From assembly GCA_017536635.1 (NCBI GenBank), contig JAFXHA010000062.1:1-32026 (forward strand): a stretch of 32,026 nucleotides of DNA, read 5' to 3'. Source of the stretch: Clostridia bacterium. GTDB lineage: Bacteria; Bacillota; Clostridia; Oscillospirales; CAG-272. Positions 17,934-26,239 of the stretch are shown piece by piece. A model generated the notes under the pieces. The model did no database searches. It was not told where the DNA came from and was given only the letters and a program-made list of their open reading frames with translations. Numbering within the stretch: the first letter of the stretch is position 1; every line of letters begins with the position of its first letter. Made by a program: the position numbers and the translations under genes.

Positions 17934-19349
17934 TTATTCCTTTCCGTTCCAACAATAAGTGCAAAGCTTGTCGGCATCAAGTCCGATAGCCTCGATTATT
18001 CCCTCAAGAGATTGAAATTCAAGCGAAGCAAAGTGCATCTTTTCGCAAATTGCCCTTCTCAACGCTTTTCCTCTTTCAGTAGACGAATCCCTGTATTCGT
18101 CGATATAGTTAAATCCGCTTTCGCCCTCAAGCTCAACTATCACCCTTCTGGCAATAAGATCCATATCCGACGTCGCGCGCGAGAAATTAAGATATTTGCA
18201 AGAATACATTATCGGCGGGCAAGCCGAACGCATATGCACCTCTTTAGCGCCGTTATCGTAAAGAAAATCCACCGTTTCCTTAAGCTGCGTGCCGCGGACG
18301 ATAGAATCGTCAACGAACAAAAGCTTCTTGCCGTCAATAAGATCATGCACCGGAATAAGCTTCATCTTAGCGACCTTGTTTCTGTCAAGCTGGGTCGCCG
18401 TCATAAAGCTTCTCGGCCAAGTGGGAGTATATTTAATAAACGGGCGTGCAAACGCTACCTTGCTCGCATTGGCATAGCCTATCGCGTGAGGAGTGCCCGA
18501 GTCGGGAACTCCGCAGGCATAATCAAGCCCTTCGATCTCCTCGTCGTTTCTCGCCATGATCTCGCCGTTGCGATAGCGCATAACCTCAACGTTCACTCCC
18601 TCGTAGGACGAAGTCGAATATCCGTAATACGCCCAAAGGAACGCGCATATCTTCATTTTTTCAAGAGGCGGAGACAAAAGCCTTATTCCGTCCGAAGTGA
18701 TCTCAACGATCTCACCGGGACCAAGCTCTCGCTCGTTGGCAAATCCGAGCTTCTGATAAGCATAGGATTCAAAGGACACGCTGTATCCGTCCTCGCGCTT
18801 TCCGATAAGCACGGGAAGTCTACCCAGCTTATCGCGAGCCGCGATTATCGAGCCGTCCTGCTTGAGTATAAGTATCGACGCGGTGCCCTCAATAGCGTCC
18901 TGCGCAAATTTTATGCCCTCGACGAAATTGCTTTTCTGATTTATCAGCGCCGCAAGCAGCTCGGTATAGTTCACCTTACCGCCCGTCATAGCGTCGAAAT
19001 GGTCTGTGCTTTTTGAGAGATAATCCTCAATAAGCTTCTCCGAGTTATTTATAGCTCCTATCATACATACGGCATACGCGCCGAGATGCGAGCGTATAAG
19101 CAGAGGCTGGGGAGTTGAGTCGTTGATACAGCCTATAGCCGACGTTCCCTGCATCTCGTCAAATATATGCTCGAATTTTGTTCTGAAAGGAGAGTTTCCT
19201 ATATTGTGAAGCTTTCTCTGCAAGCCGATCTCGGCATCGTAAGCCGCCATGCCGCCGCTTCGCGTTCCGAGGTGCGAGTGGTAATCGGTTCCAAAGAACA
19301 CGTCAGCCATACAGTCTCTCGCAGAGGCTATTCCAAAAAATCCGCCCAT
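17934..19349 (-). CDS. purF: Amidophosphoribosyltransferase-like protein lacking the N-terminal cysteine
   Basis: PurF makes 5-phosphoribosylamine from PRPP, the first committed step. In ordinary PurF the start Met is removed to expose Cys1, the nucleophile of the glutaminase domain. Here the protein starts MGGFFGIA, with Gly at that place. The GHxRYST block is changed (AIGCINDSTPQP), NG is changed (IGAINN), and the glutamine-site Asp appears to be Asn (VNYTEL). The phosphoribosyltransferase half is intact, with the PRPP loop LLFVDDSIVRGTQ (343-355). Four cysteines match the iron-sulfur ligands of Bacillus PurF: Cys235, Cys384, Cys463 and Cys466. The length of 471 is normal. A similar MGGFFG branch is known in Bacteroidetes and gut Clostridia. 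It may use free ammonia or a partner amidotransferase. Confidence 0.88.
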   Translation of the reverse strand: MGGFFGIASARDCMADVFFGTDYHSHLGTRSGGMAAYDAEIGLQRKLHNIGNSPFRTKFEHIFDEMQGTSAIGCINDSTPQPLLIRSHLGAYAVCMIGAINNSEKLIEDYLSKSTDHFDAMTGGKVNYTELLAALINQKSNFVEGIKFAQDAIEGTASILILKQDGSIIAARDKLGRLPVLIGKREDGYSVSFESYAYQKLGFANERELGPGEIVEITSDGIRLLSPPLEKMKICAFLWAYYGYSTSSYEGVNVEVMRYRNGEIMARNDEEIEGLDYACGVPDSGTPHAIGYANASKVAFARPFIKYTPTWPRSFMTATQLDRNKVAKMKLIPVHDLIDGKKLLFVDDSIVRGTQLKETVDFLYDNGAKEVHMRSACPPIMYSCKYLNFSRATSDMDLIARRVIVELEGESGFNYIDEYRDSSTERGKALRRAICEKMHFASLEFQSLEGIIEAIGLDADKLCTYCWNGKE

Positions 19350-19369
19350 CTGCTCTTTCTACCTGTCAA

Positions 19370-20050
19370 TTAAGCGAAGAATAGCTTGGAAAGCGTCATG
19401 GGATCAATATACTGACCGTCCTTATAAACGCGCATATTACCCGAAGCGATCTCATCGATGAGCATTACGTCGCCGTTGGCGTCGTAACCGAACTCAAACT
19501 TGATATCGTAAAGAACAAGACCCTTTTCCTTGAGATCATCTGCAACGATCCTGGTGATCTTCTGAGTCATAACCTTTATGTCGTCATACTGCTTTGCAGT
19601 CATAACGCCGAGGTCAACGAGACCGTCCTTGGTTACGAGCGGATCTCCCTTTGCGTCGTTCTTGAAGGTCATTTCAACGTACTCGGGAAGATCTGCGCCC
19701 TCCTCGATGTAATCGCTGTATCTGCGATAAAAGCTACCAACCGCTTTATGACGGCAGATGACCTCAAGTCCCTTGCCGAATACCTTTGCGGAGAGGACCT
19801 CCATAGTAGTGTTTGCAAGATCAGCGCTGACGTAGTGAGTCTTGATACCCGCAGCGTTTACCTTTTCAAAGAAATATATAGACATACGAAGGTTGACGTC
19901 GCCAACACCGTCTATTTTAAGTGCAACCGAGTTCTCACCCGGATCGAATACTCCGTCCTTGCCCGTGCAGTCGTCCTTGAATTTAAGAAGGCAATTTCCG
20001 TTATCAAGTGCGTAAACGTCCTTTGTTTTTCCTGTGTAAACGAGTTTCAT
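19370..20050 (-). CDS. purC: Phosphoribosylaminoimidazole-succinocarboxamide synthase
   Basis: PurC joins aspartate to CAIR with ATP to give SAICAR. The protein opens with [14 protein letters not shown], carries [15 protein letters not shown] in the middle and ends with [27 protein letters not shown]. At 226 residues it is a little shorter than the usual 235-240 but has all blocks. AAGGAG lies before its ATG. It is the second gene of the operon, 43 bases after purE, and purF follows 20 bases later. Confidence 0.96.
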   Translation of the reverse strand: MKLVYTGKTKDVYALDNGNCLLKFKDDCTGKDGVFDPGENSVALKIDGVGDVNLRMSIYFFEKVNAAGIKTHYVSADLANTTMEVLSAKVFGKGLEVICRHKAVGSFYRRYSDYIEEGADLPEYVEMTFKNDAKGDPLVTKDGLVDLGVMTAKQYDDIKVMTQKITRIVADDLKEKGLVLYDIKFEFGYDANGDVMLIDEIASGNMRVYKDGQYIDPMTLSKLFFA

Positions 20051-20093
20051 AATTTTTTCTCCTTTGTTTATGTAAATAAAATTTTTATCATGC

Positions 20094-20585
20094 TTATAAT
20101 TTTGACGCTATTTCAGCATCCTTCTCGAGAACCTTCTCTGTATCTCTCTTGCGCTTGGCATCAAGCCTTGCGGCGATCTCCGCATCCTCCACCGCAAGTA
20201 TCTGTGCAGAAAGCAAAGCGGCATTGACTGCTCCGTCGATCGCTACGGTCGCGACAGGAATTCCCGTCGGCATCTGAACCGTAGACAAAAGAGCCTCAAT
20301 GCCACCAAGATTTGAAGATTTGCAGGGTATTCCGATAACAGGGAGAGTGGTGCGCGCAGCAATTGCGCCCGCAAGATGTGCAGCCATTCCCGCAACTGCG
20401 ATAATAGCTCCGAATCCTCTCTCGCGCGCAAAAAGTGCGAACTCCCCTGCCTGCTCGGGAGTTCTGTGTGCCGAATAAATATGTACCTCATAGGGTATCT
20501 GAAGCTCCTTAAGCATATCAACAGCCTTGGAGACTATGGGAAGATCGCTGTCGCTTCCCATTACTATTCCGATCTTCTTAGACAT
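20094..20585 (-). CDS. purE: N5-carboxyaminoimidazole ribonucleotide mutase
   Basis: PurE forms CAIR. The 163-residue protein has MGSDSD (9-14), the SAHRTP motif with His40 (38-43), [21 protein letters not shown] and SLSTVQMP-like [15 protein letters not shown]. An in-frame extension to 20696 runs back through the riboswitch and is rejected; the ATG at 20585 has a perfect CAGGAGGT site. The sequence looks like class I, which normally works with PurK, but no purK gene is in the operon. Either purK lies elsewhere or this PurE uses AIR and CO2. It is the first gene after the ZTP riboswitch. Confidence 0.94.
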   Translation of the reverse strand: MSKKIGIVMGSDSDLPIVSKAVDMLKELQIPYEVHIYSAHRTPEQAGEFALFARERGFGAIIAVAGMAAHLAGAIAARTTLPVIGIPCKSSNLGGIEALLSTVQMPTGIPVATVAIDGAVNAALLSAQILAVEDAEIAARLDAKRKRDTEKVLEKDAEIASKL

Positions 20586-20600
20586 AAAACTACCTCCTGA

Positions 20601-20643
20601 AAAATAAAAAGGCGCACTTATTCCATAGAAAAACAAGTGTGCC
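20601..20643 (-). terminator. Expression-platform terminator of the ZTP riboswitch
   Basis: On the minus strand GGCACACTT (20635-20643) pairs with AAGTGCGCC (20611-20619) with one A-C mismatch, followed by TTTTTATTTTT. Its 5' arm uses the GGGCA that closes the aptamer, so ligand binding and termination exclude each other. Confidence 0.8.
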
Positions 20644-20717
20644 CAGACGGTCGGCCAAAAAATACGCAAACCTCTGTTCCACTGTGTATCCCACATTATC
20701 CGTCAGTCGCAGAGATT
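20640..20717 (-). promoter_or_regulatory. ZTP (pfl) riboswitch of the purine operon
   Basis: On the minus strand P1 is ATCTCTG with CAGAGGT. The internal loop carries CGACTGACGG (consensus GACUGGCG), P2 is TGTG-GGATA-CACA, and GTGGAA stands where GGGGAG is usual. After a short linker the 3' domain reads GGCCGACCGTCTGGGCA (consensus CCGCCUGGGCA). The class senses AICAR mono/triphosphate, which builds up when 10-formyltetrahydrofolate is short. Here it would switch on an operon that makes both purines and formyl-folate. Apart from this leader, the two outward promoters and AT-rich DNA, nothing is seen in 20586-20992. Confidence 0.85.
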
Positions 20718-20738
20718 TATAATTTATTTACTACAAAT

Positions 20739-20767
20739 ATTTTATCATAATCGCCCTTTTTTGTCAA
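20739..20767 (-). promoter_or_regulatory. Promoter of the purine operon
   Basis: On the minus strand TTGACA (20762-20767) and TAAAAT (20739-20744) are 17 bases apart, giving a start about 15 bases before the riboswitch P1 stem. Confidence 0.82.
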
Positions 20768-20922
20768 CATTTTTTATCTCACTTTTTATTTTTCGGCGAA
20801 TTGTCAAATAGAGCTTTTTCTTTTTAATCAAAATGACGCAAGTTTGACATATTCACGCGTTTTTGGCGTACATAACGTTAACAAAAAAATCCCACATTGA
20901 GCCGGAAAACATTAAAAATATC

Positions 20923-20951
20923 TTGAAAAAGCGATCTCGTTGTGTTATAAT
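20923..20951 (+). promoter_or_regulatory. Promoter of the GH16 gene
   Basis: TTGAAA (20923-20928) and TATAAT (20946-20951) are 17 bases apart, about 42 bases upstream of the start codon. Confidence 0.8.
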
Positions 20952-20992
20952 CAAAACATAACCGTTAAAAATAATTTTCAAGGAGACCGATC

Positions 20993-21901
20993 ATGGCTTT
21001 TGTAAAATCAACACCTGAAAAATATCCGATGAACGAATATAAAATAGACGGCGGAAAGGTATCGAGCTATCTGCCCGCGGACAAGAATTGGAAGCTCGTT
21101 TGGAGTGATGAATTCGACGGAGACAAGCTCGACGAAAGCAAATGGAACTATCGCCTTAATTTCTGGGGCTATCGCTCTCCTACCTTTACCACCGAGGGCG
21201 TTGAAGTAAGCGACGGCACTCTCAAAATAAACCTCGTACGCCACGGCGACGATTTCTGCTCGGCGCATCTTCAGACGGGCGGACTTACCTTTGACAATCC
21301 GCGCGACAACACCTCGCGTATCATCTGGCCCTTCGGCAAGAAGGACGAGTTTAAATTCATGCATAAATACGGATACTACGAGATCCGCTGCCGTCTGCCC
21401 AAGTGCGACGGCTGGCACAGCGCGTTCTGGCTTCAGTCGCCATCTATCGGCGCGCATCCCGATCCCGCATCGGCAGGAGTTGAGTGCGACATTATGGAAA
21501 ATTACCGTCAGTTCAAATACGGCTCTATGATATGCGGCTGCGGCTGGGGCGGATACGGCGCGGAATCCAAGTGGGCAGGCCATTTTGAGTTTCCGCTTGA
21601 GGAGACCGAGGACGGCTGGCACACGTATGCTGTCGATTGGTCGCCCGAGGGATATACCTTCTACTCCGACGGCAAGATCGTAGGTAAGCAGGAACCGCCG
21701 AAATGCCCGGTTTCGCAGGTCGAGCAGTTCATTCTCGTAAGCACCGAATGCCACGGCTATAACCGTGTGTTTGGCGCGGCGGGTGAGGCAGGCGAGGATC
21801 GCGGCTGCTGCGGCGGAAAGCCGGTTGCCGAGCTCTTTGACGCTACCCTTCCCGATTTCTTTGAGGTCGATTACGTAAGAGTTTTCGACGAGGTAAAATA
21901 A
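20993..21901 (+). CDS. Glycoside hydrolase family 16 protein, cytosolic
   Basis: GH16 enzymes cut beta-1,3/1,4-glucans, galactans or related polymers. The 302-residue protein has the family start WKLVWSDEFDGDKLDESKWNY (about 33-53) and the catalytic motif Glu164-Cys-Asp166-Ile-Met-Glu169, with Glu164 as nucleophile and Glu169 as acid/base. HTYAVDWSPEGYTFYSDGK and a C-terminal FEVDYVRVFDE strand follow. There is no signal peptide, membrane segment or carbohydrate-binding module, so it should act inside the cell on an imported oligosaccharide. It is cysteine-rich (for example CGCGWGG and GCCGG), which also fits the cytosol. AAGGAG precedes the ATG, and it is a single-gene unit with its own promoter and terminator. 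The exact substrate cannot be read from sequence. Confidence 0.9.
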   Translation: MAFVKSTPEKYPMNEYKIDGGKVSSYLPADKNWKLVWSDEFDGDKLDESKWNYRLNFWGYRSPTFTTEGVEVSDGTLKINLVRHGDDFCSAHLQTGGLTFDNPRDNTSRIIWPFGKKDEFKFMHKYGYYEIRCRLPKCDGWHSAFWLQSPSIGAHPDPASAGVECDIMENYRQFKYGSMICGCGWGGYGAESKWAGHFEFPLEETEDGWHTYAVDWSPEGYTFYSDGKIVGKQEPPKCPVSQVEQFILVSTECHGYNRVFGAAGEAGEDRGCCGGKPVAELFDATLPDFFEVDYVRVFDEVK

Positions 21902-21915
21902 TTTCAAGGCAAAGC

Positions 21916-21948
21916 AAAACGCCGCAGGATATCCTGCGGCGTTTTTTT
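21916..21948. terminator. Bidirectional terminator between GH16 and the redox operon
   Basis: Positions 21916-21945 are a perfect palindrome, 15 bases per arm (core CGCCGCAGGATATCCTGCGGCG), with T-runs on both strands. It serves the GH16 gene on plus and the 2-hydroxyacid dehydrogenase gene on minus. Confidence 0.88.
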
Positions 21949-21949
21949 A

Positions 21950-22951
21950 TCAAGCCATAGTTTCAAGCATTTTCAGGGAGACCTCGTAACGACACCTTCC
22001 GTTGCCAAGGTATGCTCTGTATTCATCCAGCATATATTCGCCCATTCGGCTGACCTCGTCGCCCGCGCTTCCCGCGATATGCGGCGTCAGCATACAGTTC
22101 GGAAGCGTATAGAACGGATGATCGTCTACGGGCGGCTCGGGATAGGTAACGTCAAGCAGCGCCGTAAGATCCTCTCTCTCGCCAAGCACTCTGACAAGAT
22201 CGTCCTCGACGACCTGCGCGCCCCTGCCGGTGTTGATAAACACGGCGTTCTCACGCATAAGCCTGAACAGCTCGTAATTCAGCATTCCCTTGGTCTGCTC
22301 GTTGTTGGCAAGGTGATTTGACACCACAAACGCTCTTTCAAAGAGCTCTTTTAGCTCACGTTTCTCCACACCGAGCTCATCTGCAGCTTCATCGGGCAAA
22401 AACGGATCGAAAACTATCACGTTCAGATTATACTGCTTGAGCATACGAATAACGAGCTTTCCGATCATTCCCGCTCCTATGATACCCACCGTTTCTCCAT
22501 AATTTCCGCGACATTTCGCAAATGCCGCTGCCGCGGCTTTTCTGCCGTCGGTGTGATAGATACGGTTGGTCAGAAAATATCCCTTGTTCGCAAGGATGAT
22601 CTGCGCCACGGTCATCTCTGCCACGGGCACCGCGTTTGCCGCCCACGCAGAAAAGACCTTGACTCCACAGTTAATAAACGGACGCGCAAAGCTTTGCACG
22701 GTTCCCGCCGTATAGAAAATGCATTTCAAGCTCGGAAAGATCGTCTTTATTTCTTCTTCCGTGAATATTGGCATTCCCCAGGTCGAGAAAATTATCTCGG
22801 TATCGGCAAATTTTTCGGGCGCCGCGACAACGTCGGTCCTGTCGTACACCTCTTTATCCAGCTCAGAAAGCGCACACAGCTCGCGCACGGTGGCATCATT
22901 ATATACCTTTTTGCAGGTCTCTTTATTTTTTGTCAAAAATATTGCTTTCAC
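21950..22951 (-). CDS. D-2-hydroxyacid dehydrogenase family protein
   Basis: Members reduce 2-oxoacids such as hydroxypyruvate, glyoxylate or phosphoglycerate-related acids with NAD(P)H. The Rossmann motif GIIGAGMIGKLV is near residues 154-165. The catalytic Arg is in INTGRGAQVVE, the Glu in the TYPEPP region and the His in LTPHIAGS. The length of 333 residues is usual. The start is GTG: GTGA overlaps the TGA of the upstream isomerase gene by 4 bases, with AGGAG just ahead, showing tight coupling. It is the last gene of the five-gene redox operon and ends 5 bases before the shared terminator. An oxoacid produced by the operon is its likely substrate; this is inference. Confidence 0.88.
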   Translation of the reverse strand: MKAIFLTKNKETCKKVYNDATVRELCALSELDKEVYDRTDVVAAPEKFADTEIIFSTWGMPIFTEEEIKTIFPSLKCIFYTAGTVQSFARPFINCGVKVFSAWAANAVPVAEMTVAQIILANKGYFLTNRIYHTDGRKAAAAAFAKCRGNYGETVGIIGAGMIGKLVIRMLKQYNLNVIVFDPFLPDEAADELGVEKRELKELFERAFVVSNHLANNEQTKGMLNYELFRLMRENAVFINTGRGAQVVEDDLVRVLGEREDLTALLDVTYPEPPVDDHPFYTLPNCMLTPHIAGSAGDEVSRMGEYMLDEYRAYLGNGRCRYEVSLKMLETMA

Positions 22952-23718
22952 GTCTGTTCTCCTATTATAGCTCTCAGTGTCGCAGCTTCGGTCTTGAGCG
23001 TGGACAGTTTGTCGTCCGGCATAAACTCAAGCAAAAGCGTGCGCGGCACGGAAAATTTCGTTAAATACTTGCGCCATTCCTCTATGCCGTCAGCAAGCGG
23101 AAATTTCTCCAGGTGTCCCTTGTCCTTCCACTGAAAAACGTGAATGTGGCGCGTATATGGCGCTATCGCCTCTGCATACGCAAGATTCTCATCTATGCTC
23201 TGCCATTGAAACGGCTGCCAATACATCTTAAAGCAGGGGGAATTTACCGTTCTCATAAGCTCAAGTGCGTCATCAAGATACTGAGTAAAGGTTTTTGTAT
23301 GACACTCCATACACAGCGTAACGCCGTTTTTCTCAGCAATCTTCGCCGCCTTGACACAATCCGAGAGCAGCTCCCCACGCTCCACGTCCAACATATCCGC
23401 GCCCGACCGCTTTCCGCACCAAAGACGCAGGATATCGGTTCCGAGCATCTTAGCGGCGGAAATATATTGCTCCAACTGATCGACAGGCGTTTCTCCCAAG
23501 CGGAAATAGGTTCCGTAAGACGAGCATTCTATGCCGTATTCCCGTTGCAGCTCTGCAATCTCTCCAAGGCGAGATATATCCGTGCAGGGCGCGTGAACAT
23601 CGCTTCCCCACTCTATGCAGGAAAGCCCTGCTGCCTTGACGGCGTCCAGAATTTCTCTCGGCGTATTCTTTCTGAAGGACACCGACACTAATCCCAATTT
23701 ATAATCCTTATTTTCCAT
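22948..23718 (-). CDS. Sugar phosphate isomerase/epimerase-like TIM-barrel protein
   Basis: This 256-residue protein belongs to the xylose isomerase-like TIM-barrel (AP endonuclease 2) superfamily. The metal-site residues expected for such enzymes are visible as Glu in TLCMECHTKTF, a histidine in RHIHVFQWKD and Glu in LLLEFMPDD, all on separate strands. Members isomerise or epimerise sugars and keto-sugars, or cleave C-glycosides and inositols, so the substrate is open. It starts 5 bases after the flavoprotein stop codon and overlaps the dehydrogenase downstream by 4 bases. Confidence 0.78.
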   Translation of the reverse strand: MENKDYKLGLVSVSFRKNTPREILDAVKAAGLSCIEWGSDVHAPCTDISRLGEIAELQREYGIECSSYGTYFRLGETPVDQLEQYISAAKMLGTDILRLWCGKRSGADMLDVERGELLSDCVKAAKIAEKNGVTLCMECHTKTFTQYLDDALELMRTVNSPCFKMYWQPFQWQSIDENLAYAEAIAPYTRHIHVFQWKDKGHLEKFPLADGIEEWRKYLTKFSVPRTLLLEFMPDDKLSTLKTEAATLRAIIGEQT

Positions 23719-23723
23719 CTTTA

Positions 23724-25511
23724 TCAGTTCATCTCCCGCTTTTTTCTCGCCAGAAGCGTTTCAAACCAAAGCTCAGGGCTTGGCATAGGTGAGACGGGTG
23801 CGTTCTCCGATTTCGCCCCTCTCGTCAGCGTGCGAGTGGCTCTCGGCTTGTTTCCCTCTCGACGCGGCAAACGGTCTACAAGAGCCGAGCCGTGCGTTCC
23901 GATGCTCTCTGCGGAGCATATCATAGCGGACAGAGCCGAGCGTTGAGTCAGCACCGTATCGTAAAGTCCAAAAAGCTCTGCGATCTGCGAGGGGTCCTCG
24001 ATCTCTGCCACCTCAAAAAACTCATCGCAAAGCCTGTTGACCTTATCAAACAGAGCCTTCATTCCCGCAGTACTTCTGTCAAAGTCGGCGACACGGCTCA
24101 TCTCACCTTGAAGCTCGTCGCGAATACCTTCGATATTCGATTTTCCATACCGTATATGCGGCGGCGTATAAGACGGCTCGCCAACTATTGCGCTCCGCCC
24201 CTTCGAGATATGCTCAGCCGCGCGCAAACTGCCGACCTGAGTAGAATTCAGCGCGCTTCCGCCCGGGCGGTATACGCCAAAGGTTCCTGCCGCCTCGCCC
24301 GCAACGTAAAGTCCGCGAACGTCGCTCTGCCAATTCTCGTCGACCGCCACACCGCCGTTACAATGCTGTGCGCAAACGGCGATCTCCAGATACTCGGTAT
24401 AAAGATCGATACCGTGATCTGCATAAAGCTCGATCGCACCGAGATTCATTTTCGCAAGCCGCTCTATCGGAGTACCAAACAAAGCTCCCGAGCGTTCAAG
24501 ATATTCGTGAGTTTCCTTCGGCAAAGAATCAAAGCCCGACTCCAAGCCCTTAGGATTTTTAGTAAAATCAAGGAACACGCTATTCCCCATCTTTATCTGA
24601 TCGGCGACGAGCAGATCTACTCTTGACGAGCCGTCGGTCTTTCTGGTATCAAACGGCCACTGATATCCCTTGAGGAAGATCAGACCAAGCGATTCCTCTC
24701 CCAGTGCATCGTAAAGAAACTCTCGCTCGTTGCCGTCTTTATCAACGCAAATATACCTGGGCAATACCTGCTGATAGGTTCCCGACAGATTCCAGCGGAA
24801 CTTAGTGCTTGCTATGCCGTACTGCCATTCTTCCATATTGGAGAGCGCCGCGCCGGCGTCGATCGCAAGTCCCGTTGCGCCGCGCTGACTTTCGGGATAA
24901 ACGGTATTTTTATAAATACCCGCAGGACCGCCCGTACACAGAATAACGTTTTGGCAGGCGATAGTCGATATCTCGCCCGTTACCGTGTTGACGCAGGCTA
25001 TCCCTCTGACCGAATTATCCTCGGTCAGAATTTTTATAACACGCTGAAAATCAATAATTTCTATTCCCTTCGCGAGCACCGAGCGCTCAAGCGCCTCGGT
25101 CATATATTTTGAGGTCAGCGGACCGCAGGACGTTGCTCTCGTTCTCGGATCGTGATCTGTCTTATATCCCGCATATTCTCCGTATTCGTTGGCAGGAAAC
25201 GGCACGCCAAGCTCGACCAGACGCATAAAGCAGCGTGTCGAGTACGCCGCCTCGCAAAGCGCGTGCTCGCCCATCACACCGCCGCCCGAGTATAGTGTCT
25301 CAGCCAACTCGCGTACGCTGTCCCCGTCAGATCCGCAAAGCGAGAGCTTATAATAAGTTTGCTTGTCGCTTCCCGTATTGCGCGACGTTCCCATAAATCT
25401 GCCCTCTGTAACGATAGCTATATCCCGCACTCCAAGATCATAGAGCCTGTCTGCCGCGTTGTATCCCGCACAGCCCGTGCCGATAACGAGAGTATGATAT
25501 CTTTTTTTCAT
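23724..25511 (-). CDS. FAD-dependent fumarate-reductase-like flavoprotein
   Basis: This 595-residue soluble flavoprotein is related to the succinate dehydrogenase, fumarate reductase and aspartate oxidase flavoprotein group. The FAD-binding GTGCAGYNAA motif is at residues 11-20, an NTGSDKQTYY segment stands where the family binds the diphosphate, and the second FAD motif is LYVAGEAAGTFGVYRPGGSALNSTQ. There is no signal peptide, multiheme domain or FMN-attachment domain, so it is not a respiratory urocanate- or fumarate-type reductase of the exported kind. It could oxidise or reduce a carbon-carbon bond alpha/beta to a carbonyl. Its start overlaps the SDR stop by 4 bases (ATGA). Substrate unknown. 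Confidence 0.8.
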   Translation of the reverse strand: MKKRYHTLVIGTGCAGYNAADRLYDLGVRDIAIVTEGRFMGTSRNTGSDKQTYYKLSLCGSDGDSVRELAETLYSGGGVMGEHALCEAAYSTRCFMRLVELGVPFPANEYGEYAGYKTDHDPRTRATSCGPLTSKYMTEALERSVLAKGIEIIDFQRVIKILTEDNSVRGIACVNTVTGEISTIACQNVILCTGGPAGIYKNTVYPESQRGATGLAIDAGAALSNMEEWQYGIASTKFRWNLSGTYQQVLPRYICVDKDGNEREFLYDALGEESLGLIFLKGYQWPFDTRKTDGSSRVDLLVADQIKMGNSVFLDFTKNPKGLESGFDSLPKETHEYLERSGALFGTPIERLAKMNLGAIELYADHGIDLYTEYLEIAVCAQHCNGGVAVDENWQSDVRGLYVAGEAAGTFGVYRPGGSALNSTQVGSLRAAEHISKGRSAIVGEPSYTPPHIRYGKSNIEGIRDELQGEMSRVADFDRSTAGMKALFDKVNRLCDEFFEVAEIEDPSQIAELFGLYDTVLTQRSALSAMICSAESIGTHGSALVDRLPRREGNKPRATRTLTRGAKSENAPVSPMPSPELWFETLLARKKREMN

Positions 25512-26239
25512 AATCTTCTTACGTGCATTCCTCCGTCAATGATCAGCGACTCGCCCGTCATATATCCGAGCGTTCCGTCGCAAAGTGCCACGACCGCCTT
25601 TGCAATATCGTCAGGCTCTCCCCAACGTCCGAGCGGAACGAGTCCGTCCTCGATAAGAGCATCGTATTTCTCCTTTACCGCCTCGGTCATTCCCGTAGCG
25701 ATAATACCGGGGCAGATCTCGTTTACGGTAATACCCTCACCCGAAAGCCTGTCGGCAAAAAGCTTGGTTATCATAGACACGCCTGCCTTTGAAATACAGT
25801 ATTCTCCGCGGCTTGTGGAGCTGGTGTACGCCGAGCAGGACGAGATATTTACTATCGCGCCGCCCTTGCCTTGCCTTACCATTTCGCTTGCCACCGCCTG
25901 CGTCAGAAACAACGTCCCCTTGGTATTGATACCCATAACGAGATCATAGCTCTCCTCGGTCATCTCCAGAATATCGCGGCGCACCTTGGGAGCTACACCC
26001 GCAACGTTGACAAGAGCTGCGATCTCGCCCTTGGACACGGCGGCGCTCACGAGCCGCGCGCGGTCCTCGCCCAAAGAAATATCCCCCCGAACGTACGTAA
26101 TATCAAGCCCCTCAAAATCCGAAAGATCGGGCGTCTCGCTCCGTCCCATTCCTACGACGGCATATCCTTTTTTAGCAAGCAAGAGTGCCGATGCCTTTCC
26201 AATGCCGCCCGCTATTCCCGTTACTATTGCAATTTTCAT
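25508..26239 (-). CDS. Short-chain dehydrogenase/reductase
   Basis: A classical SDR of 243 residues. It has the cofactor motif TGIAGGIG (7-14), the NVAG motif (NVAGVAP), and catalytic Ser134, Tyr147 and Lys151 in EYCISKAG, followed by the NEICPGIIATGM segment. Asp40-region residues suggest no clear NAD or NADP preference by eye. SDRs of this type oxidise secondary alcohols of sugars, hydroxy-fatty acids or hydroxysteroids. It overlaps both neighbours by 4 bases (ATGA on each side), so it is translated with the OYE-type and fumarate-reductase-like genes. Confidence 0.88.
   Translation of the reverse strand: MKIAIVTGIAGGIGKASALLLAKKGYAVVGMGRSETPDLSDFEGLDITYVRGDISLGEDRARLVSAAVSKGEIAALVNVAGVAPKVRRDILEMTEESYDLVMGINTKGTLFLTQAVASEMVRQGKGGAIVNISSCSAYTSSTSRGEYCISKAGVSMITKLFADRLSGEGITVNEICPGIIATGMTEAVKEKYDALIEDGLVPLGRWGEPDDIAKAVVALCDGTLGYMTGESLIIDGGMHVRRL

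Noticed and set aside
20586-20696. N-terminal extension of PurE
   Set aside because: It translates the ZTP riboswitch and terminator; the ATG at 20585 has a perfect ribosome-binding site and gives the family start.
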